NCBI GenBank assembly: GCA_934343915.1
Contig: CAKRIL010000017.1
Span: 5,979-69,978 of the forward strand
Origin: an uncultured Lachnospiraceae bacterium
GTDB lineage: Bacteria; Bacillota; Clostridia; Lachnospirales; Lachnospiraceae
Direction: 5' to 3'
Length of the DNA: 64,000 nucleotides
Shown here piece by piece: positions 25,103 to 33,523 of this stretch (its first letter is position 1; each line of letters opens with the position of its first letter). The notes beneath the pieces were generated by a model. The model saw only the letters and a list, made by a program, of their open reading frames with translations, was not told the origin of the DNA and ran no database searches. Position numbers and translations under genes: made by a program.

Positions 25103-26497
25103 ATGGAAAGAAAGAATGTATGGTCTGCATCCGATGCAGCCAAGAAGGAAATGATTTTTAAGTTCTGTGAGGATTACAAGAAGTATATCTCCGACTGCAA
25201 GACAGAGAGAGAATGCGCAGCAGAGGCAATTAAGATTGCAAAGAAGGCTGGCTACAAGGATTTAAAGACGATCATTGCAAAGAACGGCAGGTTAAAGGCA
25301 GGGGACAAGGTGTATGCGTGCCATATGGGCAAGACACTTGCACTCTTTAACATCGGTAAACAGCCTCTTGAGAACGGTATGAAGATTCTCGGAGCCCACA
25401 TTGATTCCCCTAGAATCGATGTAAAGCAGAATCCTCTTTACGAAGATTCCGATATGGCTCTTCTTGACACACATTATTACGGCGGAATCAAGAAGTATCA
25501 GTGGGTAGCACTCCCTCTTGCAATTCACGGTGTTGTTGTATTAAAGAACGGCAAGACCGTCAATGTTGTAATTGGCGAGGACAAGAACGACCCTGTTGTG
25601 GGAGTCACAGACCTCTTAATTCATCTTGCAGGTGAGCAGATGGAGAAGAAGGGTGCGAAGGTAGTAGAAGGTGAGAGCCTTGACATTCTTATCGGAAGCA
25701 TTCCTGAGAAGGATGAGTCAAAGAAGGAGAAGGATGCCAAGGAGAGCGTTAAGACAGGCATGCTCCGTATTCTTAAGGAAAAGTACGGCATTGAGGAGGA
25801 GGACTTCTTCAGTGCTGAGCTCGAGGTAGTTCCGGCAGGTCCTGCAAGAGATTACGGAATTGACAGAAGCATGATTATGGGCTACGGACATGACGACAGA
25901 GTATGTGCTTACACATCACTCATTGCCATGCTTGATGTAAAGGATGTTGACAAGACAAGCGTATGCCTCCTGGTTGACAAGGAGGAGATAGGCAGCGTCG
26001 GAGCAACAGGTATGCACTCTAAGTTCTTCGAGAACATGGTTGCAGAGGTGCTCAACTGCTTAGGAGATTACTCAGAGATTAAGTTAAGAAGAGCACTTAC
26101 GAACTCTAAGATGCTTTCATCAGATGTAAGTGCGGCATTTGACCCTCTCTATTCTTCAGCATTTGAGAAGAAGAATGCAGCATTCCTTGGAAAGGGAATG
26201 GTATTTAACAAGTTCACAGGCTCAAGAGGCAAGTCAGGAAGCAACGATTGTAATGCTGAGTTCTTAGGCGAGATAAGAAATATGCTTGAGAAGCAGAAGG
26301 TATGCTATCAGTCTGCTGAGCTTGGCAAGGTAGATGTAGGCGGCGGCGGAACAATTGCTTATATTCTTGCACAGTACGGTATGGAGGTTGTCGACTCAGG
26401 TATTCCTGTACTTTCAATGCATGCACCTTGGGAGATTGTAAGCAAGGCTGATGTATATGAGACAATGCTCGGCTATAAGGCATTCCTTATCGGCTGA
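25103..26497 (+). CDS. M18-family aminopeptidase
   Basis: 464 residues, the length of bacterial M18 (aminopeptidase I type) enzymes. Zinc-site motifs are visible: GAHIDSPR near residue 97, DKEEIGSVGATGM near residue 293 and a late MHAPWE with the final histidine. M18 enzymes form large tetrahedral particles in the cytoplasm and remove N-terminal acidic or neutral residues from peptides. AAAGGAG is nine bases upstream. It lies between the scp genes and prmA, with a promoter of its own not obvious. Confidence 0.93.
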   Translation: MERKNVWSASDAAKKEMIFKFCEDYKKYISDCKTERECAAEAIKIAKKAGYKDLKTIIAKNGRLKAGDKVYACHMGKTLALFNIGKQPLENGMKILGAHIDSPRIDVKQNPLYEDSDMALLDTHYYGGIKKYQWVALPLAIHGVVVLKNGKTVNVVIGEDKNDPVVGVTDLLIHLAGEQMEKKGAKVVEGESLDILIGSIPEKDESKKEKDAKESVKTGMLRILKEKYGIEEEDFFSAELEVVPAGPARDYGIDRSMIMGYGHDDRVCAYTSLIAMLDVKDVDKTSVCLLVDKEEIGSVGATGMHSKFFENMVAEVLNCLGDYSEIKLRRALTNSKMLSSDVSAAFDPLYSSAFEKKNAAFLGKGMVFNKFTGSRGKSGSNDCNAEFLGEIRNMLEKQKVCYQSAELGKVDVGGGGTIAYILAQYGMEVVDSGIPVLSMHAPWEIVSKADVYETMLGYKAFLIG

Positions 26498-26547
26498 TAC
26501 TGTATCATTTTGACGTAAAGCATTCATGGAATGAGGATTAAGAGAAT

Positions 26548-27504
26548 ATGAAGTGGAAAAAATTCAGAATAACCACAACAACCGCAGCCGAGGACTTGGT
26601 TAGCGGAATGTTGATTGAACTCGGGATTGACGGTGTTCAGGTTGAGGACAATGTGCAGCTTTCCGATAAAGACACGAAGGCGATGTTCATAGACATCCTT
26701 CCTGAGCTTCCGCCCGACGAGGGCATCGGTTATGTAAGCTTCTATATAGATGAGGACGATGCGACCGATGAGCTCATGGAAAACGTGCGAAACGGTCTCA
26801 ATGACCTCAGGGATTTTGTCGATGTCGGAGCATGCACAATCGAGGAGTCCGAGACAGAGGATAAGGACTGGGTTAATAACTGGAAGGAATACTTTAAGCC
26901 TTTCATGGTCAAGGATATTGTTATCAAGCCTACATGGGAGACTGTACCTGATGATATGCAGGGAAGAATGGTTGTCAATATAGACCCGGGTACGGCATTC
27001 GGAACGGGAATGCATGAGACCACACAGCTTGTCATAAAGCAGCTCGAGAAGTATGTGACACCTGACAGTGAGCTTCTCGATGTCGGAACCGGAAGCGGAA
27101 TACTTGCTGTAATCGCTAAGATGCTCGGAGCAAAGAGCATTATCGGAACCGATCTTGACGAGAACGCCATAACGGCAAGTGCCGAGAATATGGAGGCTAA
27201 CGGCTTCTCACCTGATATATTCAAGGTTATTCAGGGAAATATTATAGATGACAAGGCTGTTCAGGATGAAGTCGGCTATGAAAAGTATGACATTGTCACA
27301 GCCAATATCCTTGCAGATGTCATTATGCCGCTGTCAAAGGAGATTGCACAGCATATCAAGCACGGAGGCGTATTTATAACCTCAGGAATAATTGATATGA
27401 AGGAAGAGGCGGTAAAAAAGACCATAATGGAGAATCCTGAGCTTGAGATAGTTGATGTATCACATCAGGGTGACTGGGTTTCGATTACGGCAATAAGAAA
27501 GTAG
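26548..27504 (+). CDS. prmA: Ribosomal protein L11 methyltransferase
   Basis: 318 residues, as usual for PrmA. The N-terminal 120 residues form the L11-recognition ferredoxin-like domain. The C-terminal Rossmann methyltransferase shows motif I LLDVGTGSGILA near residue 174 and the N-I-L-A motif (TANILADVI) near 252. It trimethylates amino groups of L11 using S-adenosylmethionine. Clustered with rsmE, as in many Firmicutes. Confidence 0.95.
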   Translation: MKWKKFRITTTTAAEDLVSGMLIELGIDGVQVEDNVQLSDKDTKAMFIDILPELPPDEGIGYVSFYIDEDDATDELMENVRNGLNDLRDFVDVGACTIEESETEDKDWVNNWKEYFKPFMVKDIVIKPTWETVPDDMQGRMVVNIDPGTAFGTGMHETTQLVIKQLEKYVTPDSELLDVGTGSGILAVIAKMLGAKSIIGTDLDENAITASAENMEANGFSPDIFKVIQGNIIDDKAVQDEVGYEKYDIVTANILADVIMPLSKEIAQHIKHGGVFITSGIIDMKEEAVKKTIMENPELEIVDVSHQGDWVSITAIRK

Positions 27505-27523
27505 ACATGGGAACAGAAGGACA

Positions 27524-28282
27524 ATGTACCATTTTTTTGTTGAACAGAATCAGATAAAAGACAGCAGAATACACGTTGGAGGGACGGATTACAATCATAT
27601 TAAGAATGTAATCCGTCTGAAAAACGGTGATAATGTGCTTATAAGTGTAAAAAATAATTTAACCGATGATTATTCATCCGGGAATTATATGTGCAGCCTT
27701 GATGAGTATACAGACAATGAGGCTGTGTTTGACATTATCGAGAAAAATGTGGCTGATACGGAGCTTCCGTGCAGGGTTATAATATATCAGGGACTGCCAA
27801 AGAGCGATAAGCTTGAGCTTATAATACAGAAAGCGGTTGAGCTTGGAGCATCACAGATAGTGCCTGTGGCGATGAAGCGCTCCGTGGTAAAGCTTGATGA
27901 TAAGAAGGCGGCTTCCAAGCTTGCGCGCTGGAATGCAATAAGCGAGAGCGCAGCTAAGCAGAGCAAGCGCTCGGTCATACCTCAGGTAGGACCTGTAATG
28001 AGCTACAAGGAAGCATTAAAGGATGCGGCAAAATGTGATATATGCTTCGTTCCGTATGAGAATGAGAACGGAATGAAGGAGACAAGAAGACTTGTGGATA
28101 CGATAAAGCCGCAGGACAGTGTGGCTGTGTTCATAGGCCCTGAGGGCGGCTTTGAGGAAGATGAGATTGCCGCGGCAAGGGAGCTTGGAATGCACACGAT
28201 AACGCTCGGAAAGCGTATATTGAGAACTGAGACAGCAGGAATAGCATTTCTTTCCATGCTTGCCTATGCGTTAGAGGACTGA
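27524..28282 (+). CDS. rsmE: 16S rRNA (uracil-1498-N3)-methyltransferase
   Basis: 252 residues. An N-terminal PUA-like domain is followed by a SPOUT knot: KAVELGASQIVP near residue 104, IGPEGGFEEDEI near residue 204 and LGKRILRTETAG near residue 226 are the family signatures. It methylates N3 of U1498 in the 30S subunit. It starts 19 bases after prmA and its stop overlaps the start of the cysteine desulfurase gene by one base (TGATG), consistent with one transcript for prmA through thiI. Confidence 0.95.
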   Translation: MYHFFVEQNQIKDSRIHVGGTDYNHIKNVIRLKNGDNVLISVKNNLTDDYSSGNYMCSLDEYTDNEAVFDIIEKNVADTELPCRVIIYQGLPKSDKLELIIQKAVELGASQIVPVAMKRSVVKLDDKKAASKLARWNAISESAAKQSKRSVIPQVGPVMSYKEALKDAAKCDICFVPYENENGMKETRRLVDTIKPQDSVAVFIGPEGGFEEDEIAAARELGMHTITLGKRILRTETAGIAFLSMLAYALED

Positions 28283-29442
28283 TGAATATGGAAATATATT
28301 TGGACAATTCAGCGACAACAGCGGTACATCCTGCCGTTGTAGAGCTTATGAGTAAGATAATGCTTGAGGATTACGGTAATCCGTCCTCCAAGCATAACAA
28401 GGGTGTTCAGGCTGAGAGATATTTAAACGAGGCTAAGGAGACACTTGCTTCGATTCTTAAATGCGACAAGAAGGAGCTTTTGTTTACGTCCGGCGGTACA
28501 GAATCGGATAACATGGCATTTATCGGAACCGCGATGGCGAACAAAAGACGCGGCAATCATATTATTACCACGATGATTGAACATCCTGCAATTCTTGAGA
28601 CAACGGTATTCCTTGAAAAGAACGGGTTTGAGATAACATATCTTCCGGTTGATTCGACTGGCTGTGTAAGCCTTGATGCCCTTAGGGAGGCGTTAAGACC
28701 GGAGACTATTTTGGTATCAATCATGTATGCCAACAATGAGGTCAGTATCGTTGAGCCGATAACTGAGGCAGCGGCGATTGTCAAGGAATATAATCCCGAG
28801 ATTATTTTCCATACTGATGCCGTTCAGGCGTTCGGAAAGTTCAGGATAATTCCTAAGAGGGAGAATATAGACCTCATGTCGGTGAGCGCACATAAGCTTC
28901 ACGGGCCTAAGGGAGTCGGATTTTTATATATCAAGGACAAGACGAAGATTAATCCGATTATCTTCGGTGGCGGACAGCAGAAGGGAATGCGTTCGGGAAC
29001 GGAGAATGTACCGGGAATAGCGGGAATGGCACTTGCGGCAAAGCTCTGCTATGAGAATTTTGATGAGAAGATGGAAAGGCTCTATGAACTTAAGGAATAT
29101 TTCATAGATAAGGTTCTTGAAATACCGGGAACGGTGTTCAACGGCAGAAGAGGACATGAGGGAACGCCTCATGTAATCAGCATAAGCTTCGAGAATGTCA
29201 GAAGCGAGGTGCTTTTGCATGCTCTTGAGGACAAGGGCATATATGTATCGTCAGGCTCGGCATGTTCGTCCAACAAGCCGGCGCTCTCAGGTACACTCAA
29301 GGCTATCGGTGTGAAGAACAACCTGTTAGATTCAACCATCAGGTTCAGCCTATGCACGGAGAACACCAAGGAAGAGCTTGATGAGGTTATAGCGGCACTT
29401 AATGAGCTTGTGCCTATGCTCAGAAGATATACAAGACACTAG
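28282..29442 (+). CDS. NifS/IscS-type cysteine desulfurase, partner of ThiI
   Basis: 386 residues, PLP-dependent class V aminotransferase fold. The PLP lysine lies in SAHKLHGPKG near residue 204, and the catalytic cysteine loop is SSGSACSSNKP near residue 330. It takes sulfur from cysteine as persulfide. Direct linkage to thiI, with 20 bases between them, indicates that it supplies sulfur for 4-thiouridine in tRNA, as the NifZ-ThiI pair does in Bacillus subtilis. A second ATG two codons downstream is equally possible as start. Confidence 0.93.
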   Translation: MNMEIYLDNSATTAVHPAVVELMSKIMLEDYGNPSSKHNKGVQAERYLNEAKETLASILKCDKKELLFTSGGTESDNMAFIGTAMANKRRGNHIITTMIEHPAILETTVFLEKNGFEITYLPVDSTGCVSLDALREALRPETILVSIMYANNEVSIVEPITEAAAIVKEYNPEIIFHTDAVQAFGKFRIIPKRENIDLMSVSAHKLHGPKGVGFLYIKDKTKINPIIFGGGQQKGMRSGTENVPGIAGMALAAKLCYENFDEKMERLYELKEYFIDKVLEIPGTVFNGRRGHEGTPHVISISFENVRSEVLLHALEDKGIYVSSGSACSSNKPALSGTLKAIGVKNNLLDSTIRFSLCTENTKEELDEVIAALNELVPMLRRYTRH

Positions 29443-29462
29443 AGAAATCGGAAGGAGGAAAT

Positions 29463-30641
29463 ATGTACAAAGCATTTTTGATTAAGTACGGAGAAATCGG
29501 TACTAAAGGAAAGAACAGATATATATTTGAGGATATGCTTGTACATCAGATACGCCATGCCCTGAAGAAGGTTGAAGGCACATTTGATGTGACTAAGGAA
29601 AATGGAAGAATATATGTTGAAGGAACGAGTGAGTTCGATGATGAGGATGCCATAAATGCGCTTAAGAAGGTGTTCGGTATCCTTTGGATATGCCCTATGC
29701 TTCAGGTGAAGGACGAGGGCTTTGACAAGCTTGCCGAGGAGGTTGTCGATTACCTTAAGACAATGTACAAGGGAAAGAAGATGACCTTCAAGGTAAATGC
29801 AAGGCGTGCGAGAAAGAATTATCCTCTTGATTCAATGGGAATCAATATGGCTATGGGAGAGAAGATTCTTGATGCCATCCCTGAGATGACGGTTGATGTT
29901 CACAAGCCTGATATATATGTGAACATCGAGATAAGAAGCAGAATCAACATCTATACTGAGCTTATTCCGGGACCGGGAGGTATGCCTGTCGGAACGAACG
30001 GAAAGGCAATGCTGCTTCTCTCAGGAGGAATAGACAGCCCTGTTGCAGGATATATGGTTGCAAAGCGAGGAGTTAAGATTGATGCGGTATACTTCCATGC
30101 ACCGCCATATACAAGCGAGAGAGCCAAGCAGAAGGTAATTGACCTCGCAAGAATCGTCACACAGTATTCGGGACCGATTAATCTTCATGTGGTTAATTTC
30201 ACGGATATTCAGTTATATATCTATGAGAAGTGTCCTCATGATGAGCTCACAATCATTATGAGGAGATACATGATGAAGATTGCTGAGCATTTTGCCAATG
30301 AATCGGACTGCCTCGGACTCGTAACGGGCGAGAGCATAGGTCAGGTTGCCAGCCAGACGATGCACAGTCTGCTCGTAACCAATGCGGTATGCGAGCTTCC
30401 TGTAATCAGACCGCTCATAGGCTTCGATAAGCAGGAGATTATTGATATATCCGAGAAAATCGGAACATACGAGACATCCATACTTCCTTTTGAGGACTGC
30501 TGCACGATATTCGTTGCTAAGCATCCTGTGACCAAGCCTAATAAGAAGGCTATTGAGAGGTCGGAGCTTAAGCTGTCGGAGAAGATAGATGAGCTTGTAA
30601 AGACAGCGATAGAGACTACGGAGACAATCTGGGTTGAGTAA
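29463..30641 (+). CDS. thiI: tRNA 4-thiouridine synthetase
   Basis: 392 residues: N-terminal ferredoxin-like and THUMP domains (to about residue 165) and a PP-loop ATPase with SGGIDSPVAG near residue 182. It adenylates U8 of tRNA and inserts sulfur. The C-terminal rhodanese domain present in the Escherichia coli enzyme is absent, as in most Firmicutes, so sulfur is taken directly from the adjacent desulfurase. GGAGG is close upstream. A hairpin and a strong terminator follow. Confidence 0.95.
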   Translation: MYKAFLIKYGEIGTKGKNRYIFEDMLVHQIRHALKKVEGTFDVTKENGRIYVEGTSEFDDEDAINALKKVFGILWICPMLQVKDEGFDKLAEEVVDYLKTMYKGKKMTFKVNARRARKNYPLDSMGINMAMGEKILDAIPEMTVDVHKPDIYVNIEIRSRINIYTELIPGPGGMPVGTNGKAMLLLSGGIDSPVAGYMVAKRGVKIDAVYFHAPPYTSERAKQKVIDLARIVTQYSGPINLHVVNFTDIQLYIYEKCPHDELTIIMRRYMMKIAEHFANESDCLGLVTGESIGQVASQTMHSLLVTNAVCELPVIRPLIGFDKQEIIDISEKIGTYETSILPFEDCCTIFVAKHPVTKPNKKAIERSELKLSEKIDELVKTAIETTETIWVE

Positions 30642-30648
30642 ATATGTT

Positions 30649-30676
30649 GTGACCTAAGGCATACGCCTTGAGTCAC
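30649..30676. other. Near-palindromic hairpin after thiI
   Basis: GTGAC-CT-AAGGC-ATAC-GCCTT-GA-GTCAC forms two stacked 5-pair stems eight bases after the thiI stop and before the terminator. It has no T run; it may stabilise the 3' end or bind a protein. Confidence 0.4.
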
Positions 30677-30685
30677 GGCATACAC

Positions 30686-30717
30686 AAAAGGGATTCCGCA
30701 ATGCGGAACCCCTTTTA
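30686..30717. terminator. Terminator between thiI and HPr-like gene
   Basis: AAAAGGG-A-TTCCGC pairs with GCGGAA-C-CCCTTTT with one A-C mismatch. Runs of A and T on both sides let it serve both convergent transcripts. Confidence 0.82.
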
Positions 30718-30757
30718 TAAAGATGATATTGCATGTTCTTATGTAGGTCTGTGTGAC

Positions 30758-30988
30758 TTATACAAGATATGGAGCGAGAACTGAAAGAATTGTATCTACG
30801 TTCTCCTCAGCATGAATATTCAGGTCGATAGGCTTGCTTAAGTCAAGGGAAAAGATACCCATAATAGACTTAGCGTCGATAACGTATCTGCCTGATACAA
30901 GGTCAAAATCAACATCGAACTTGGTGATATCGTTTACAAATGACTTAACCTTATCGATAGAATTAAGTGAAATCTGAACTGTTTTCAT
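30758..30988 (-). CDS. HPr-like protein lacking the active-site histidine
   Basis: 76 residues, slightly shorter than HPr. The regulatory serine region is intact: KSIMGIFSL with Ser41 equivalent to HPr Ser46. The N-terminal region that should hold the catalytic His15 (G-L-H-A-R-P in HPr) reads SLNSIDKVKSF and has no histidine; the only His is at residue 59. It therefore cannot carry phosphate from PEP in the sugar PTS but may be phosphorylated on serine by HPr kinase and act as a CcpA corepressor, as Crh does in Bacillus. Strong GGAGG site and own promoter. Confidence 0.85.
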   Translation of the reverse strand: MKTVQISLNSIDKVKSFVNDITKFDVDFDLVSGRYVIDAKSIMGIFSLDLSKPIDLNIHAEENVDTILSVLAPYLV

Positions 30989-31019
30989 GGTACACCCTCC
31001 TGTAGTTTTTATTAACTCA

Positions 31020-31048
31020 ATGATACATTTTTAACTTAAAAAAGTCAA
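31020..31048 (-). promoter_or_regulatory. Promoter of HPr-like gene
   Basis: On the minus strand TTGACT (31048-31043) and TATCAT (31025-31020) are 17 bases apart, just upstream of the HPr-like gene. Confidence 0.65.
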
Positions 31049-31080
31049 TACAAAATGTCAGAAAGAAGGTACTAATTTTA

Positions 31081-32445
31081 ATGAAATGTACATTACATAA
31101 TCTTGGTTGTAAGGTAAATTCTTACGAAACAGAGGCCATGAGACAGCTATTGGAGGCAGCAGGTTACGATATAGTGGAATTCGGTAAGGAGACAGCGGAT
31201 GTATACATCATAAATACCTGCACGGTCACCAATATTGCAGACCGCAAATCAAGGCAGATGCTTCACAGGGCTAAGAAGGACAATCCGAATGCGGTTGTCG
31301 TTGCTGCCGGCTGCTATGTTCAGGAGGCGGGGGAAAAGCTTTTGGAGGACAGTGCGGTCGACATAATTGTCGGCAACAATAAAAAGGGGCAGATTGTGGA
31401 GGTCCTGGATGAATATTTTAAGGGCAGGGATACTGATTCGTTCATAGATATCAACAAGACCAAGGATTATGAGAGGCTTGCAATCAGCGGAAGCGAGATA
31501 CACACAAGAGCCTATATCAAGATTCAGGACGGCTGCAATCAGTTCTGTACCTACTGTATAATTCCTTTTGCAAGGGGAAGGGTAAGAAGCAGAAGCCTTG
31601 AGGATATCATGGCTGAGGTTAATAAGCTTGCCGAAAGCGGCTGTCATGAGATAGTGATCACGGGAATACATCTGAGCTCATATGGGCTTGATTTCGATAA
31701 TACCGAATACAATGCACAGCCTGTTCCGAATGCAGAGAGGCTTTTGCAGGTTATAGAGGCGATAGATAAGGTTGATGGTATTGAGAGAATACGCCTTGGC
31801 TCTCTTGAACCGAGAATTATTACGGATGATTTTTTGACACGCCTTTCGGCAGTGAAGAAGATATGTCCTCATTTCCATCTTTCGCTGCAGAGCGGATGTG
31901 ATGCGACACTGAGAAGAATGAACAGAAGATACGACACGGCGGAATTTGCTGCCGGAGTTGACAAAATAAGAGAATATTTTGACAGGCCTGCCGTGACGAC
32001 GGACGTTATAGTGGGCTTTCCGGGAGAGACAGATGAGGAGTTCGCGGTGACGAAGAAATATCTTGAGAAAATCAGGTTCTTCGAGATGCATGTATTCAAG
32101 TATTCAAGACGAAAAGGCACAATCGCTGACAGGATGAGTGATCAGGTTGACGACAGCATAAAGAATGTGCGCAGTGACGAGCTTATAGAGCTTGATGAAG
32201 CATTGTCAAAGGAATACAGGGAGAGCTTCATAGGAGAAAAAGAAAAGGTACTTGTGGAGGAATATGTCGAAAAGGACGGGAAAAAGTATGCCGTCGGACA
32301 TACAGGAAGGTATGTAAAGGTGTACATATCTGTGGATGAGAACAGCACGGACAGCATAAAAATCAATTCAGAGACAGATGTAATAATAAGTGGTCTTTTT
32401 GGAAAAGATAGTGTAATGTCACAGGAAGCTATTGCAAATTGTTAA
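31081..32445 (+). CDS. mtaB: tRNA ms2t6A37 methylthiotransferase
   Basis: 454 residues with the three-domain methylthiotransferase layout. The N-terminal UPF0004 domain has cysteines in LGCKVN, NTCTVT and AGCYV. The radical-SAM domain has the C-x3-C-x2-C motif (GCNQFCTYC, near residue 151). A C-terminal TRAM domain follows. LGCKVNSYE at the start is typical of MtaB (YqeV) rather than MiaB or RimO. It adds a methylthio group to t6A37 in ANN-decoding tRNAs. It is divergent from the HPr-like gene. Confidence 0.95.
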   Translation: MKCTLHNLGCKVNSYETEAMRQLLEAAGYDIVEFGKETADVYIINTCTVTNIADRKSRQMLHRAKKDNPNAVVVAAGCYVQEAGEKLLEDSAVDIIVGNNKKGQIVEVLDEYFKGRDTDSFIDINKTKDYERLAISGSEIHTRAYIKIQDGCNQFCTYCIIPFARGRVRSRSLEDIMAEVNKLAESGCHEIVITGIHLSSYGLDFDNTEYNAQPVPNAERLLQVIEAIDKVDGIERIRLGSLEPRIITDDFLTRLSAVKKICPHFHLSLQSGCDATLRRMNRRYDTAEFAAGVDKIREYFDRPAVTTDVIVGFPGETDEEFAVTKKYLEKIRFFEMHVFKYSRRKGTIADRMSDQVDDSIKNVRSDELIELDEALSKEYRESFIGEKEKVLVEEYVEKDGKKYAVGHTGRYVKVYISVDENSTDSIKINSETDVIISGLFGKDSVMSQEAIANC

Positions 32446-32490
32446 AAATTATATTATGATAAAATGTATAGTGCAAAGGACGTGAAGATT

Positions 32491-32751
32491 ATGTCAGACT
32501 TAACCAATACACAATATTTTAAGGTTGCGGATGAACAGCATATGGAAGTATCCGATGTTCTTAATACCGTGTGCAAGGCTTTGACTGAGAAGGGCTATAA
32601 CCCGATTAATCAGATAGTGGGATATATTATGTCAGGTGACCCTACATACATAACCAGCCATAATAATGCCAGAAGCCTTATTATGAAGGTTGAACGTGAT
32701 GAATTAGTTGAGGAGCTTCTCAAGAATTATATTTCAGTTAAAGGTTTATAA
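32491..32751 (+). CDS. ireB: IreB-family regulatory phosphoprotein (DUF965)
   Basis: 86 residues from the ATG at 32491, which has AAGGA ten bases upstream; a longer in-frame ATG at 32464 has none. The segment GDPTYITSHNNAR near residue 57 is the family signature. In Enterococcus IreB is phosphorylated on threonine by the PASTA kinase IreK and affects cephalosporin resistance; B. subtilis calls it YrzL. It leads directly into ruvX, four bases later, as in B. subtilis. Confidence 0.93.
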   Translation: MSDLTNTQYFKVADEQHMEVSDVLNTVCKALTEKGYNPINQIVGYIMSGDPTYITSHNNARSLIMKVERDELVEELLKNYISVKGL

Positions 32752-32755
32752 GTGT

Positions 32756-33202
32756 ATGAGAATATTAGGATTGGATTATGGAACGAAGACAGTGGGCGTT
32801 GCAGTCAGCGACCCGCTTATGCTTACTGCCCAGGGATTGGAGATTATCCGCAGGAAGGAAGAGAATAAGCTGCGCCAGACATTGGCACGAATTGAGGAGA
32901 TTATCGAGGAATACGAAGTCTCTCTTATTGTGCTCGGACTTCCGAAGCATATGAATAATTCCGAGGGAATACGTGTAGAGAGCACCATGGAATTCAAGGA
33001 AAAGCTTGAGCGCAGAATGGGGCTTGAGGTGGTTATGTGGGATGAGAGACTTACCACCGTTGCGGCTGACCGCACCATGATGGAGGCGGGAATCAGAAGA
33101 GAGAACAGAAAAGAGTATGTGGACATGCTTGCAGCCACATTTATTTTACAGGGATATCTTGACAACCTTGCATTTAAGAAAAAAACAGGAAATGAGGAAT
33201 AA
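32756..33202 (+). CDS. ruvX: RuvX/YqgF Holliday-junction resolvase-like nuclease
   Basis: 148 residues from the ATG at 32756. The RNase H-like fold is shown by LGLDYGTKTVGVAVSD at the start, GLPKHMNNSEG near residue 62 and WDERLTT near residue 95. The family is essential in E. coli and linked to 16S rRNA 5'-end maturation as well as junction resolution. An upstream in-frame reading overlaps ireB and was rejected. It is followed after two bases by the DUF1292 gene. Confidence 0.94.
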   Translation: MRILGLDYGTKTVGVAVSDPLMLTAQGLEIIRRKEENKLRQTLARIEEIIEEYEVSLIVLGLPKHMNNSEGIRVESTMEFKEKLERRMGLEVVMWDERLTTVAADRTMMEAGIRRENRKEYVDMLAATFILQGYLDNLAFKKKTGNEE

Positions 33203-33204
33203 AA

Positions 33205-33495
33205 ATGGCAGATACAGAAAAGCTTGTATTTCAGACAGAGGATGGAAAGGAAGTAGAATTTGAGGTAATTGAATCCACAAGAGTGAACGGAGCAGATTAC
33301 CTTTTGGTTACAACGGATGACACATCCGTATACGACAGCGAGAATGATGATGACGACAGCGAGGCAGTATTTATCCTTAAGGATACATCTGCACCGGAGT
33401 CGGAGGATGCATTATATGAGTTCGTGGATGATGAGGAAGAGCTTGACGCTGTTTTTAAGATTTTTGAACAGCTTTTAGATGATGAAGAAGAATAG
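33205..33495 (+). CDS. DUF1292 protein (YrzB-like)
   Basis: 96 residues, very acidic, with long Asp/Glu stretches and no basic patch. Small DUF1292 proteins follow ruvX in most Firmicutes and have no proven function. The start is fixed by GAGGAATAAAA before the ATG. The protein is likely cytoplasmic. Confidence 0.85.
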   Translation: MADTEKLVFQTEDGKEVEFEVIESTRVNGADYLLVTTDDTSVYDSENDDDDSEAVFILKDTSAPESEDALYEFVDDEEELDAVFKIFEQLLDDEEE

Positions 33496-33523
33496 TAGAA
33501 CGTGATTTTTTGGAGGTGTTTTT

